Notes under the pieces: generated by a model
Told to the model about the DNA's origin: nothing
What the model saw: only the letters and a program-made list of their open reading frames with translations
Database searches by the model: none
NCBI RefSeq assembly: GCF_005116455.1
Contig: NZ_SWBP01000002.1
Coordinates: 186,001-250,000, forward strand
Direction of reading: 5' to 3'
DNA length: 64,000 bases
From: Pedobacter cryophilus
GTDB lineage: Bacteria; Bacteroidota; Bacteroidia; Sphingobacteriales; Sphingobacteriaceae
Program-made: the position numbers and the translations under genes
In this document: one piece after another, positions 19,001 through 27,109 of the stretch
Layout of the letters: each line of letters starts with the position of its first letter
Numbering within the stretch: position 1 is the first letter of the stretch

Positions 19001-20115
19001 AGGTAGTAGATTCTCAAATTTTAGTAAAAGTGTGTGATAATGGCGCCGGTATTCCAAAAGAAAGTATTCCAAAATTATTTACTGATTTTTATCAGGCAGG
19101 TAACCACCAACAGCGGAATGCAGGAACAGGGATAGGTTTAGCACTATCTAAACGGATTGCAAACCTGCACCATGGCGATTTGTTTTTAGATGAAAACGAT
19201 GCTCAAACCTGTTTTTGTCTTTTACTTAAAACGGGGTTTAATCATTTTAAAAAGGATGAATTAAAAGAAAATATAGATCAAGAGGGTTTAACCGGTTATG
19301 TGTTGCAAACAGAAATAGACAACATGATAGATCAAGAACCTGTAAAAATAAATCAGGTTAATAAAGAAGGAAAGCATGTTGTTTTGATTGCAGAAGATAA
19401 CTTAGAATTGAGGAAATTTATTACTCAAACTTTATCTTCTGATTATTTAGTTGTTGAAACCGAAAATGGCTTAAAAGCCTTGGAAATGGCTACAGAACTT
19501 ATTCCCGATTTAATTATTAGCGATGTAATGATGCCCGTAATGGATGGTTTTGAACTTTGCCGAAACGTAAAAACTGATGAAAGAACCAGTCATATTCCTG
19601 TGGTTTTATTAACGGCTCGGTCTGGAGATATTCATGAATTGGAGGGGCTAAAAACAGGTGCCGATTTATACCTCACCAAACCATTTAGTTTGCGAAAGTT
19701 GCAATTAAACATACAGAATTTAATTGCTGCTCAAGAAAATAGGAGAAAGAAGTTTAGTCATCATTTTACACTACAACCTTCAGACGTTGAATTTGAATCA
19801 TCTGATGAAGAGTTTTTAAATAAGATACTTCATTTACTAGAAGATAATATAAGCAATTCAGAATTTAATGTAAACCAATTTGCCGCAGAAATAGGAATGA
19901 GTACCCCTATTTTTTATAAAAAAATTAAAGCTTTAACAGGCTTAACCGTAAATAATTTTATTAAATCTATCCGTTTAAAAAGAGCGGTTCAATTACTACA
20001 GCAAGGCAATAATAATATATCAGAAATAGCTTATATGGTAGGCTTTACCGATGCTAAGTATTTCAGTAAAGAATTTAGTAAACAATACGGTATAAGTCCT
20101 TCAAAATTCAATTAG
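16033..20115 (+). CDS. Hybrid two-component system sensor/regulator of the PUL
   Basis: This 1360-residue protein joins sensor kinase, receiver and DNA-binding output. After a signal peptide the periplasmic part has about 14 propeller repeats of the type GNLWVGTxxGLN (Reg_prop), then a Y_Y_Y domain up to about 800. A transmembrane helix follows at 811-834, then HisKA with NVSHEIRTPL (His857) and the HATPase domain (GTGIGLALSKRI). The receiver starts near 1115 with phospho-acceptor Asp1164 in ISDVMMP, and an AraC-type double HTH fills about 1270-1360. Such proteins bind a breakdown oligosaccharide in the periplasm and activate their PUL. The gene follows the beta-helix gene by 55 bp, so it is probably in that operon. 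Likely targets are the 22-bp-spaced boxes at 8059, 20221 and 26894. Confidence 0.95.
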   Translation: MKYISFKLKPFKIYQKTFAFYIWVMFFSCPLFAQINQFQFERFTVERGLSQSSVLSIAQDSMGFIWMGTKDGLNRYDSQGFEVYKHQVNDKNSISSSLNINTLLTDSKGNLWVGTQEGLNKYVPETNSFIRYLNQPNNKTSLSNNTIRSLYEDKQGNLWVGTENGLNKLVGNQKFERFFCSGSVGNKMVHPIIKAIYQDSKNILWVGSLKGLVSMDLKNGLYRLKTYVHEPLNQQSLASNDVNAITEDLNHNLWIGTHFNGLDFFDRTNNQFRHFKSEPGNQNSLSSNTIRKIMVNKDGNLWIATLNGINIFDPVSRQFKLQKHDPENSTSISQNSIYDVFQDKAGSVWVGTYYGGVNVYHPNAVTFKIYKYYSYKNSLSSNIISAIVEDKQNNLWIGTEAEGLNYYNRKTGQFAKFSVSSGAKSTLSSNLIKSIAINKNGDLWIAAFESGLDLYSPKTGIFKNYKLNPDDPNSLSANRVSYLFYDHLDRLWIGTKGSGLYQYNAQKDGFTSLLESKSLYHLPSKFINYIFQDQKQNIWVAASNGIFYLSKNGNSFSKFENPNQIALNNVNCIQQDSKGLIWFGSSNKGLLSFNIATKKTVIYGLDEGLPSNNVTSIVNDNEGYLWISTDKGLAKLNAGKFKIYTRGDGLPGNVFNYHSFLKDSKGELFFGGYNGLVSFKPEEIVENKTVPKIAFTRLRLFNKNVEINDETKLLSKAFIKTNEITFSYDQNTFTIDFVALNFVKSQKNKFAYKLDGFENEWKDLENPSITFNNLPNGTYKLLIKGTNNDGIWNSEPKQLIININPPFWKTWWAYLFYTLVVIGLLFIVVRFLLMRALLKREHDIHQMKLSFFTNVSHEIRTPLTLIMAPLEKLIQDSFENRNLNRQLLDVNKNVKRLYRLVNELMDFRKVESGKMKLNVTEDNLVSFIKEIYLSFQDMAFQRNIHFKFESEHSIVQAYFDKDQLEKVVFNLLSNAFKFVPDQGKVSINIQVVDSQILVKVCDNGAGIPKESIPKLFTDFYQAGNHQQRNAGTGIGLALSKRIANLHHGDLFLDENDAQTCFCLLLKTGFNHFKKDELKENIDQEGLTGYVLQTEIDNMIDQEPVKINQVNKEGKHVVLIAEDNLELRKFITQTLSSDYLVVETENGLKALEMATELIPDLIISDVMMPVMDGFELCRNVKTDERTSHIPVVLLTARSGDIHELEGLKTGADLYLTKPFSLRKLQLNIQNLIAAQENRRKKFSHHFTLQPSDVEFESSDEEFLNKILHLLEDNISNSEFNVNQFAAEIGMSTPIFYKKIKALTGLTVNNFIKSIRLKRAVQLLQQGNNNISEIAYMVGFTDAKYFSKEFSKQYGISPSKFN

Positions 20116-20467
20116 CTCCTTCATCAAATTATAACACACAAAATCGTTATCATTTTTTGGTAAGTTGCGTATGAGTAGCGTAACTACTATTTACAAGCTT
20201 TTAATTGGTCGATAAATAAGATTTTCACCCTTTTTATTTAAAATATTACCTCTGTAAACTTGGCTATTGCGCTAGTTTAGTGCTTCCCAAAAAAGTAAAT
20301 TATAACCGAAACCATTATTAATGCTTAATATCTTGTTGGTATTGTTATTTAACAATGTATTAGTACAAAATAATGATATGGCTTTATTAGATTAAAAATT
20401 GCTGTTGAGAAAAAATGCCTATGAAAATAATTAATTTAACTACCCTTTTATATAATTAATTTAAGAA
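20116..20467. other. Upstream region of the GH2-lyase operon
   Basis: The 352-bp spacer has no gene. It contains the regulator-type boxes at 20221-20253 and then a long A/T-rich leader. No terminator for the regulator gene and no convincing minus-7 box was found. Confidence 0.5.
20221..20253 (+). promoter_or_regulatory. Tandem boxes 22 bp apart: candidate site of the hybrid regulator (site 2)
   Basis: ATTTTCACCCT (20221-20231) and ATATTACCTCT (20243-20253) repeat with the same 22-bp phase as site 1. The second box is the weakest of the six, matching 9 of 11 positions of ATTTTACCCCT. It lies 225 bp before the GH2 start. Confidence 0.6.
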
Positions 20468-22939
20468 ATGAAAATGATGTTGATGCGAAGATTATTAGTG
20501 TTACTTGCTGTGTTTTTAAGCCTTAGCCATTCTGTGAAATCTCAACAAACAAAGCGTTTAAACCAAGGTTGGGAGTTTTTAAAAGGAGATTTAGGAGGTG
20601 TTTGGGAAGCCATGAGGCCGGTTAAAGAAGGGAGCTCAGAAAGTGTACCCATTTGGTCAAAAGTAAGTCTTCCACATTGCTTTAATGCTCAAGATGCGGT
20701 TGACCCTGATTTAAATTATTATCAAGGGCCGGGATGGTATCGTACAAATTTAACTATAGAAAACAGCTATAAAAACGGAAGAATTCTTTTGCATTTTGAA
20801 GGTGCCGGACAAAAAACTGCGGTTTATGTTTACAATACCAAAGTAGGAGAGCATGTGGGCGGTTATGATGAATTTACGGTAGATATTACTGATGCCGTTG
20901 CTGCTTTTAAGAAAGAAAAAGTTTTTAACGAGCAATTTAAAGGTCAGGTTCCTATTGCTATAAGAACAGATAACTCCCGAGATTTAGAAATGATTCCGTC
21001 AAGTCTATCAGATTTTAATGTTTATGGCGGTATTTACAGGTACTTAAACTTGGTGTACACGCCTCCCGTTTCTGTAGATAAAGTTTTTGCATTAGCAGAG
21101 GTTGATGCTCAAGGAAAAAAAGGAACGCTAAATATTTCTGGTAGGTTTTATAATCCAACACAAGTAGGCACTGTCAACGCAATGGTTACAGTTAAAGATC
21201 CATTCGGAAAAATTATTTATACTTTAAAAAGTGAGGTTACCAGCTTTCAAAGTAAAAATGACTTAGCTAAAATCAACATCAATAAACCAAAATTATGGTC
21301 GCCAGATGCGCCAAATCTTTACACAGTAGAACTTAGTGTCGCTACAAACGGAGAAACTCATACCAATATAGAAAAAGTTGGTTTTCGCCATTTCGAATTC
21401 ATTAGAAAAGGTCCTTTTCATTTAAATGGAAAAAGATTATTGCTAAGAGGAACCCATCGCCATGAAGATCATGCGGATGTAGCCGCCGCCATGACAGAGG
21501 ATATGATTCGTACCGAAATGCTGATGATGAAAGATATGGGTGTAAACTTTATCCGTTTAGGGCATTATCAGCAATCAAGAATTGTATTAAACCTTTGTGA
21601 TAGTTTAGGCATTATGGTTTGGGAAGAAATTCCTTGGTGTAGAGGAGGTTTAGGTGGCGAAGTTTATAAAGATCAAGCCCGTAGAATGCTCACAAACATG
21701 ATAGAGCAGCATTATAACCACCCATCAGTAATTATTTGGGGCTTAGGAAATGAAAACGATTGGCCAGGTGATTTTACCACATTTGATGAAGAAGCGATTC
21801 GCACTTTTATGAAAGAACTCAACACTTTGAGCCATCAATTAGATCCTACCCGTAATACTGCCATTAGAAGATGTGATTTTTGTAAAGATATAGTAGATGT
21901 TTATTCTCCCTCTATTTGGGCCGGTTGGTACCGAGGAATATATACTGAATATAAAGAAGTTAGTAAAAAAGAATTTGATTCGGTTGATCGGTTTCTACAT
22001 GTAGAATGGGGCGGCGATAGTCATGCTGGCAGACATTCTGAAACTCCAGATGATGCTTTAAGTAAAATTAAAAAAGCTGAAAGTGCTGATGAAAGAGCAG
22101 GAGACGCATCATTATTTGGCGGAAGTGCAAGGGTTTCTAAAGATGGAGATTGGAGCGAAAGTTATGTGTGTAATTTAATAGATTGGCACTTAAAAGAGCA
22201 AGAAACCATGCCTTGGTTAAGTGGATCTGCTTATTGGCCTTTTAAAGATTTTTCTACGCCAGTAAGACCAGATAACCCTGTGCCTTACATGAACCAAAAA
22301 GGCGTAATAGAAAGAGATTTTACTAAAAAAGAAGCTTTTTACGTTTTTCAATCTTACTGGACAGACAAGCTAATGGCCCACATTTATGGTCATAGTTGGC
22401 CAACACGTTGGGGAGATGTAGGAGAAGCTAAAATGCTGAAAGTATATTCTAATGCAGAGGAAGCCGAGTTGTTTTTTAACGGACAAAGTATGGGCGTTAA
22501 AAAACGTAATAGTCAAGATTTTCCAGCATCAGGCTTACGCTGGATGGTGAATTACAAAGAAGGTGTAAACCAAATAAAAGTAATTGCCAAAAAAGGAAAA
22601 GAAACAGTAGTTGATGAGCTGACTCAAAATTACCAAACTGCTAAATGGGGAAAGCCGGCCAAATTAATTTTAGAAAAAATAGCAGATGCTGATGGCGAAA
22701 TCACCATTCAGGTTAAGGTTTTAGATGCCAACAACGTTTTATGTTTAGATGCTAAAGAGTATGTAAATTTTAACCTTACCGGTGATGGAAAACTGCTGGA
22801 TAATCGTGGGACTTCATCAGGGTCTAAAAAAGTGCAGTTCTATAATGGAAGAGCAACCATCAGTTTGAAAACCAATGGTGGTAAAAGTGTGGCTAGTGCT
22901 AAAGCAGACGGAATTTCTACCGTGTTTTTAAATCTATAG
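20468..22939 (+). CDS. Glycoside hydrolase family 2 enzyme
   Basis: GH2 enzymes are retaining exo-glycosidases: beta-galactosidases, beta-glucuronidases, beta-mannosidases and others. The 823-residue protein has a signal peptide (to about 25), a sugar-binding jelly-roll domain (30-200), an Ig-like sandwich (to about 310) and the TIM barrel. The barrel opens with LNGKRLLLRGTHRHEDH; the acid/base is Glu429 (GLGNEND) and the nucleophile is Glu513 (LHVEWGGDSH). A C-terminal DUF4982-like and Ig-like tail follows 640. The GNEND and HVEWGG variants are not those of classic LacZ, so the specificity is open; in this locus a beta-galactosidase or beta-glucuronidase acting on oligosaccharides is most likely. 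First gene of a four-gene operon, 4 bp before the next start. Confidence 0.9.
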   Translation: MKMMLMRRLLVLLAVFLSLSHSVKSQQTKRLNQGWEFLKGDLGGVWEAMRPVKEGSSESVPIWSKVSLPHCFNAQDAVDPDLNYYQGPGWYRTNLTIENSYKNGRILLHFEGAGQKTAVYVYNTKVGEHVGGYDEFTVDITDAVAAFKKEKVFNEQFKGQVPIAIRTDNSRDLEMIPSSLSDFNVYGGIYRYLNLVYTPPVSVDKVFALAEVDAQGKKGTLNISGRFYNPTQVGTVNAMVTVKDPFGKIIYTLKSEVTSFQSKNDLAKININKPKLWSPDAPNLYTVELSVATNGETHTNIEKVGFRHFEFIRKGPFHLNGKRLLLRGTHRHEDHADVAAAMTEDMIRTEMLMMKDMGVNFIRLGHYQQSRIVLNLCDSLGIMVWEEIPWCRGGLGGEVYKDQARRMLTNMIEQHYNHPSVIIWGLGNENDWPGDFTTFDEEAIRTFMKELNTLSHQLDPTRNTAIRRCDFCKDIVDVYSPSIWAGWYRGIYTEYKEVSKKEFDSVDRFLHVEWGGDSHAGRHSETPDDALSKIKKAESADERAGDASLFGGSARVSKDGDWSESYVCNLIDWHLKEQETMPWLSGSAYWPFKDFSTPVRPDNPVPYMNQKGVIERDFTKKEAFYVFQSYWTDKLMAHIYGHSWPTRWGDVGEAKMLKVYSNAEEAELFFNGQSMGVKKRNSQDFPASGLRWMVNYKEGVNQIKVIAKKGKETVVDELTQNYQTAKWGKPAKLILEKIADADGEITIQVKVLDANNVLCLDAKEYVNFNLTGDGKLLDNRGTSSGSKKVQFYNGRATISLKTNGGKSVASAKADGISTVFLNL

Positions 22940-22943
22940 TTTG

Positions 22944-24143
22944 ATGAGCAGATTAAGGAGCATCCCATTTAAATCTTTTTACTGTTTGGCTATTTTGGCT
23001 GGTTTATTTTTGATATGCAGTGCTTCAAAATCTATTGCTTCGCCAATAAACATTAAAAACCAAGCAGAAGAAATTCTAAAAAAACAGATAATGGAAGAAG
23101 CAGAATGGGCTTTAAAACAAGAACCCATTACGGTAACAGCTTCAATTTCAAATAGAAGTGCAGGCGGTAAAAATGATTTCTATTCTGAAGGAGATTATTG
23201 GTGGCCTAATCCTCAAGATCCTAATGGGCCTTACATTCAAAAAGATGGATTAACCAATCCTGATAATTTTGTAGCGCATCGTTTTGCGATGATAAGATTT
23301 AGCCAAATTATAGGTTCTCTTTCATCGGCATATAAAATCACAAAAAACAAAAAATACGTAAAACATGCAGTATTACATTTAAAAGCTTGGTTTCTGAATC
23401 CAGAAACCCGCATGAATCCAAATTTGCAATTCGCACAAGCCATTAAAGGATTATTCACCGGAAGAGGAATTGGCATTATTGATACCGTTCATTTAATGGA
23501 TGTGGCACAGGGAACTTTGGTGATGCAAAGCAAAATTAACAAAACAGATTTAGCCGCAATAAAGAATTGGTTTGCTGATTATTTAACTTGGTTAATGTCG
23601 CACCCTAATGGAAAAGCAGAAATGGCGGCTAAAAATAATCATGGTACTTGTTTTACCATGCAGGTGGCGTCTTTTGCAAAGTTAACCAACAATCAAGAGC
23701 TTTTAGATTTCTGTACAAATCGATACAAAACAGTTTTATTGCCAAATCAAATGGCAGCGAATGGCAGTTTCCCATTAGAAATGGCTCGTACAAAACCTTA
23801 TGGTTATTCTCTTTTTAATTTGGATGCCATGAGTACCTTATGTCAGATTTTATCAACTCCAAAAGATAATTTATGGGCTTATGAAACTTCTGATGGAAAG
23901 TCAATTAAAAAAGGAATCAGTTTTATTTACCCATTTATAGCCGATAAAAGTAAGTGGGAATTAAAGCCCGATGTAATGTATTGGGAAAATTGGCCTGTAG
24001 CGCAACCTGCACTTTTATTTGGCGCAAATGCTTATCAAGAAAATAGCTGGTTTTTAACCTGGAAACAATTAGATCATCAGCCTAAAGTAGCCGAAGTTAT
24101 CAGAAACTTACCGGTAAAATATCCATTAATTTGGATCAATTAA
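22944..24143 (+). CDS. Alginate-lyase-superfamily polysaccharide lyase, PL38-like
   Basis: The enzyme should cleave a uronic-acid polymer by beta-elimination. The 399-residue protein starts at ATG 22944 (a TTG one codon upstream is the alternative), with a signal peptide ending SIA. The rest is an (alpha/alpha) toroid of the alginate_lyase Pfam type. It contains YSEGDYWWPNPQDPNGPY near the start and the catalytic-type motif NNHGT (Asn231, Asn232, His233), with LARTKPYGYSLFNLDA-like helix later. PL38 members I know of cut glucuronan or related beta-1,4-glucuronic acid chains, while PL5 cuts alginate; the long N-terminal YWWPNP motif favours the PL38-type group. It is the second gene of the GH2 operon. 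Confidence 0.8.
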   Translation: MSRLRSIPFKSFYCLAILAGLFLICSASKSIASPINIKNQAEEILKKQIMEEAEWALKQEPITVTASISNRSAGGKNDFYSEGDYWWPNPQDPNGPYIQKDGLTNPDNFVAHRFAMIRFSQIIGSLSSAYKITKNKKYVKHAVLHLKAWFLNPETRMNPNLQFAQAIKGLFTGRGIGIIDTVHLMDVAQGTLVMQSKINKTDLAAIKNWFADYLTWLMSHPNGKAEMAAKNNHGTCFTMQVASFAKLTNNQELLDFCTNRYKTVLLPNQMAANGSFPLEMARTKPYGYSLFNLDAMSTLCQILSTPKDNLWAYETSDGKSIKKGISFIYPFIADKSKWELKPDVMYWENWPVAQPALLFGANAYQENSWFLTWKQLDHQPKVAEVIRNLPVKYPLIWIN

Positions 24144-24160
24144 TTTTAAAATATCATTGT

Positions 24161-25375
24161 ATGATTAATCTTATCAACCCAAAAAGAATCTTTTTAATAC
24201 TATTAATTGCCTTTTCTACTATTGGTTTTACAAACGCTCAAAAGCCTAATATTAGAAAAACATTGAAACATGCAGAGCAGCAAACTGATTTAATGCTGAG
24301 CGAAATTGAAAAAGCAGATGATAAAAACGGAACTTTAGTTTCGCCCCGCACTTTAGAAAACGGAGAATTAAAATTAGTGGCCTCCAAAGACTGGACAAGC
24401 GGTTTCTTCCCCGGCGAATTATGGTATTTATTTGAGCTTACTAAAGATGAAAAGTGGAAAACTGAGGCTCAAAAATTTACCTCCAAAATTGAAGAAGAGA
24501 AACTTAATGGCAAAACTCACGATATGGGCTTTAAGGTGTATAATAGTTTTGGAAATGGCTATCGTTTAACAAAAGACAATCATTATAAAGAGGTCATTAT
24601 TCAATCGGCTAAAACTTTAGCCACTCGTTTTAATCCTATTGTAGGTGCCATCAGATCTTGGGATCATAATGCTGATAAGTGGGATTTTCCAGTAATTATA
24701 GATAACATGTTAAACCTCGAATTGCTTTTTGAGGCTACAAAACTTACCGGAGATTCAACCTTTTATAAAATTGCAGTGAGCCATGCCAATACCACTTTAA
24801 AAAATCATTTCAGACCCGATTTTAGCACTTACCATGTAATAGGTTATAACCCCAAAACAGGTGAAGTAGTAAAGAAGAATACTCACCAAGGCTACTCAGA
24901 TGCTTCAGCATGGGCTCGTGGAATGGGTTGGGCGCTTTATGGCTATACCATGTGCTATCGCGAAACTAAAGATCCAAAGTATTTAGAACAGGCAAAAAAT
25001 ATAGAAAAATTCATATTTAGCCATAAAAATATGCCCTCAGATTTGGTCCCTTACTGGGATTTTGATGCGCCACAAATACCTCAGGAGCCCAAAGATGTTT
25101 CTGCCGCTGCAATATATGCATCAGCTTTGTATGAGTTAAGTGCTTATACCAATAACAAGAATTATATCGCGAAAGCAAATAAAATTATGAAAAGCATCAA
25201 TAAGAAATATAGTGCTGCTTTGGGCGAAAAAAGAGGATTTATTTTAGATCATAGTACAGGTTCTAAACCTCATAATGGCGAAGTAGATGTACCCTTAAGC
25301 TATGCAGATTATTACTATTTAGAGGCTTTAGTGAGATATAAAAATATTAAAAACCAGCAACCTGTAATTCAATAA
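24161..25375 (+). CDS. Unsaturated glucuronyl hydrolase, GH88
   Basis: GH88 enzymes hydrate the 4,5-double bond left by lyases and so release the unsaturated uronic acid from oligosaccharides. I chose ATG 24161, which gives a proper signal peptide ([19 protein letters not shown]); a TTG at 24131 would overlap the previous gene. The 404-residue product has the (alpha/alpha)6 barrel, with the two conserved acidic residues in THDMGF (Asp121) and [10 protein letters not shown] (Asp181), plus [20 protein letters not shown] in the substrate cleft. Its presence directly after a lyase gene is strong evidence that the locus works on a uronate-containing glycan. The next start lies 1 bp after its stop codon. 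Confidence 0.92.
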   Translation: MINLINPKRIFLILLIAFSTIGFTNAQKPNIRKTLKHAEQQTDLMLSEIEKADDKNGTLVSPRTLENGELKLVASKDWTSGFFPGELWYLFELTKDEKWKTEAQKFTSKIEEEKLNGKTHDMGFKVYNSFGNGYRLTKDNHYKEVIIQSAKTLATRFNPIVGAIRSWDHNADKWDFPVIIDNMLNLELLFEATKLTGDSTFYKIAVSHANTTLKNHFRPDFSTYHVIGYNPKTGEVVKKNTHQGYSDASAWARGMGWALYGYTMCYRETKDPKYLEQAKNIEKFIFSHKNMPSDLVPYWDFDAPQIPQEPKDVSAAAIYASALYELSAYTNNKNYIAKANKIMKSINKKYSAALGEKRGFILDHSTGSKPHNGEVDVPLSYADYYYLEALVRYKNIKNQQPVIQ

Positions 25376-25376
25376 A

Positions 25377-26693
25377 ATGAAGAATTTAGGCTCGTTAATT
25401 GGTTTTTTTAGCTTTTTATTCCTTTTAAACACTAGTTCAATAGCTAAAGATTATGTGGTTTCTTCGGCTATAGAAATTAATATTTTAAAATTAGCACCCG
25501 GTGATACAGTGATTCTTAAACAGGGAGATTGGAAAGATCAAAAAATTGTATTTAAAGGTAAAGGAACAGAAAAACAGCCTATCTATTTGCTAAGTTCAAC
25601 AGCCAGTTCAATCACTCTGTCCGGAAACTCCAGTTTAAAAATTGAAGGAGAATGGTTAGTGGTAGATGGCTTGGCTTTCTCCGATGGTTACTCTGATAAA
25701 GAAGATGTAATTGTTTTTACTAAAAACACATCAAATAGCCGCTTAACCAATAGCAGTATTTTAAATTATAATCATCCTGATAAAAGCATAGATTATAAGT
25801 GGATTTCTTTAAACGGAACAAATAATAGGGTAGACCATTGTTCTTTAAAAGGTAAAACACATCAGGGAACTACATTGGTAGTTTGGCTTTCAGAAAAACC
25901 AAATTATCATCAAATAGATCATAATTATTTTGGTCCTCGCCCGCCTTTGGGTGTAAATGGAGGCGAAACCATTAGAATTGGAACCAGCCAATGGTCTATG
26001 TATGATTCTAATACCAAAGTAGAGTATAATATTTTTGATAAATGTGATGGTGAAGCCGAAATTATTTCCATAAAATCTGGGTATAACCAAATCAATAATA
26101 ATTTATTTTATGAGTGCGATGGTACGGTTACTTTTAGGCATGGTAACAACTCTGAAGTGGCAAATAATTATTTTATTGGTAACGGCAAAAAGGGTACAGG
26201 CGGAATTAGAATTATAGGCGAGAATCAAAGTGTGCATGATAATTACCTGCAAGGCTTAACAGGGACAGGTTTAAGGGCAGCTATTTCTGTAATGAATGGG
26301 CTAAAAGGACCTAAATTAAATGAATATTTTGCGGTTAAAAATGCAAGTATTAAGAATAATGTAATTGTAAATTGTGTGGAGGCTTTTGCTATAGGTGCCG
26401 GAAAAAATAGTACAAGAGTGGTGCCTCCAACAAATTTAACAGTAAGTAATAATTATATTATTAAGCCTAAGATACTATGGAATTTAGAAGACCAACCTCT
26501 AAAACTAACAGTAAGTAATAATTATGTAAAAGGAGCTGAATTAATTGATGGTTTTACCCAAATGTTTGAAGAGTTTGTAACCACAAAAGAAAATTTAACC
26601 AAAGAAAAAAGTAAACAAGATGCCCCTTTTTGGCTTAACGAAAGTATTGGGCCAAAATTGATAAAAAATAAATTTCAGGTAATAGTGCGGTAG
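25377..26693 (+). CDS. Polysaccharide lyase family 6 enzyme (alginate lyase/chondroitinase B type)
   Basis: The 438-residue beta-helix protein has a signal peptide ending SIAK and the family's N-terminus ([26 protein letters not shown]). The key stretches are all present: [14 protein letters not shown], then [12 protein letters not shown] with Lys233, then [17 protein letters not shown] with Arg254. Lys and Arg are 21 residues apart, the same spacing as the Lys/Arg catalytic pair of characterised PL6 alginate lyases, so the enzyme should be active. Known PL6 substrates are alginate (poly-mannuronate/guluronate, poly-MG) and dermatan sulfate; the partners here favour a non-sulfated uronan because no sulfatase is present. 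Last gene of the operon, followed by a terminator. Confidence 0.9.
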   Translation: MKNLGSLIGFFSFLFLLNTSSIAKDYVVSSAIEINILKLAPGDTVILKQGDWKDQKIVFKGKGTEKQPIYLLSSTASSITLSGNSSLKIEGEWLVVDGLAFSDGYSDKEDVIVFTKNTSNSRLTNSSILNYNHPDKSIDYKWISLNGTNNRVDHCSLKGKTHQGTTLVVWLSEKPNYHQIDHNYFGPRPPLGVNGGETIRIGTSQWSMYDSNTKVEYNIFDKCDGEAEIISIKSGYNQINNNLFYECDGTVTFRHGNNSEVANNYFIGNGKKGTGGIRIIGENQSVHDNYLQGLTGTGLRAAISVMNGLKGPKLNEYFAVKNASIKNNVIVNCVEAFAIGAGKNSTRVVPPTNLTVSNNYIIKPKILWNLEDQPLKLTVSNNYVKGAELIDGFTQMFEEFVTTKENLTKEKSKQDAPFWLNESIGPKLIKNKFQVIVR

Positions 26694-26744
26694 GTTTGGG
26701 ATAACAATAGGGTTATTATATTTTATTAATTTTTGGTTTAGGTG

Positions 26745-26773
26745 AGGATAACTTTAAGGTTATCCTTTTTTTA
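26745..26773 (+). terminator. Rho-independent terminator after the GH2-PL38-GH88-PL6 operon
   Basis: AGGATAAC (26745-26752) and GTTATCCT (26759-26766) form a perfect stem with a 6-nt loop, followed by seven Ts interrupted only afterwards. Confidence 0.85.
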
Positions 26774-26893
26774 TTTATAAGGTTATTCTTACAATCTTAT
26801 TTTCAGTATCAGAGATGATTATCTCCCATATTAAACTTTTCTTCTCTAAGCATACTAAACTCATTTTAGTTAAAATAATGTTCTTTTTTTAAG

Positions 26894-26926
26894 ATTTTCT
26901 GCCTGTTTTTTTAAGATTTTACACCT
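26894..26926 (+). promoter_or_regulatory. Tandem boxes 22 bp apart: candidate site of the hybrid regulator (site 3)
   Basis: ATTTTCTGCCT (26894-26904) and ATTTTACACCT (26916-26926), each preceded by AAG, are 22 bp apart as in sites 1 and 2. The second box begins 194 bp before the susC start, almost the same distance as at site 1 (195 bp). TTAACCAA follows at 26955-26962. The rest of the 416-bp spacer (26694-27109) holds the preceding terminator and A/T-rich leader and no gene. Confidence 0.7.
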
Positions 26927-27109
26927 ATTAGTAGGTTAACTTATTTACTTTAGATTAACCAATTAGAACTATTTCAAATCATTAAAATGAACTCTTAACT
27001 GCTAACTGCAGTGCTTAATAGAATTTTTATTCTACTTAAGATTTGGGTTATTTAATTTAATGAAATGGTATTTATTTCAATAAAAAAACCAATAACCAAA
27101 AATTAAATT

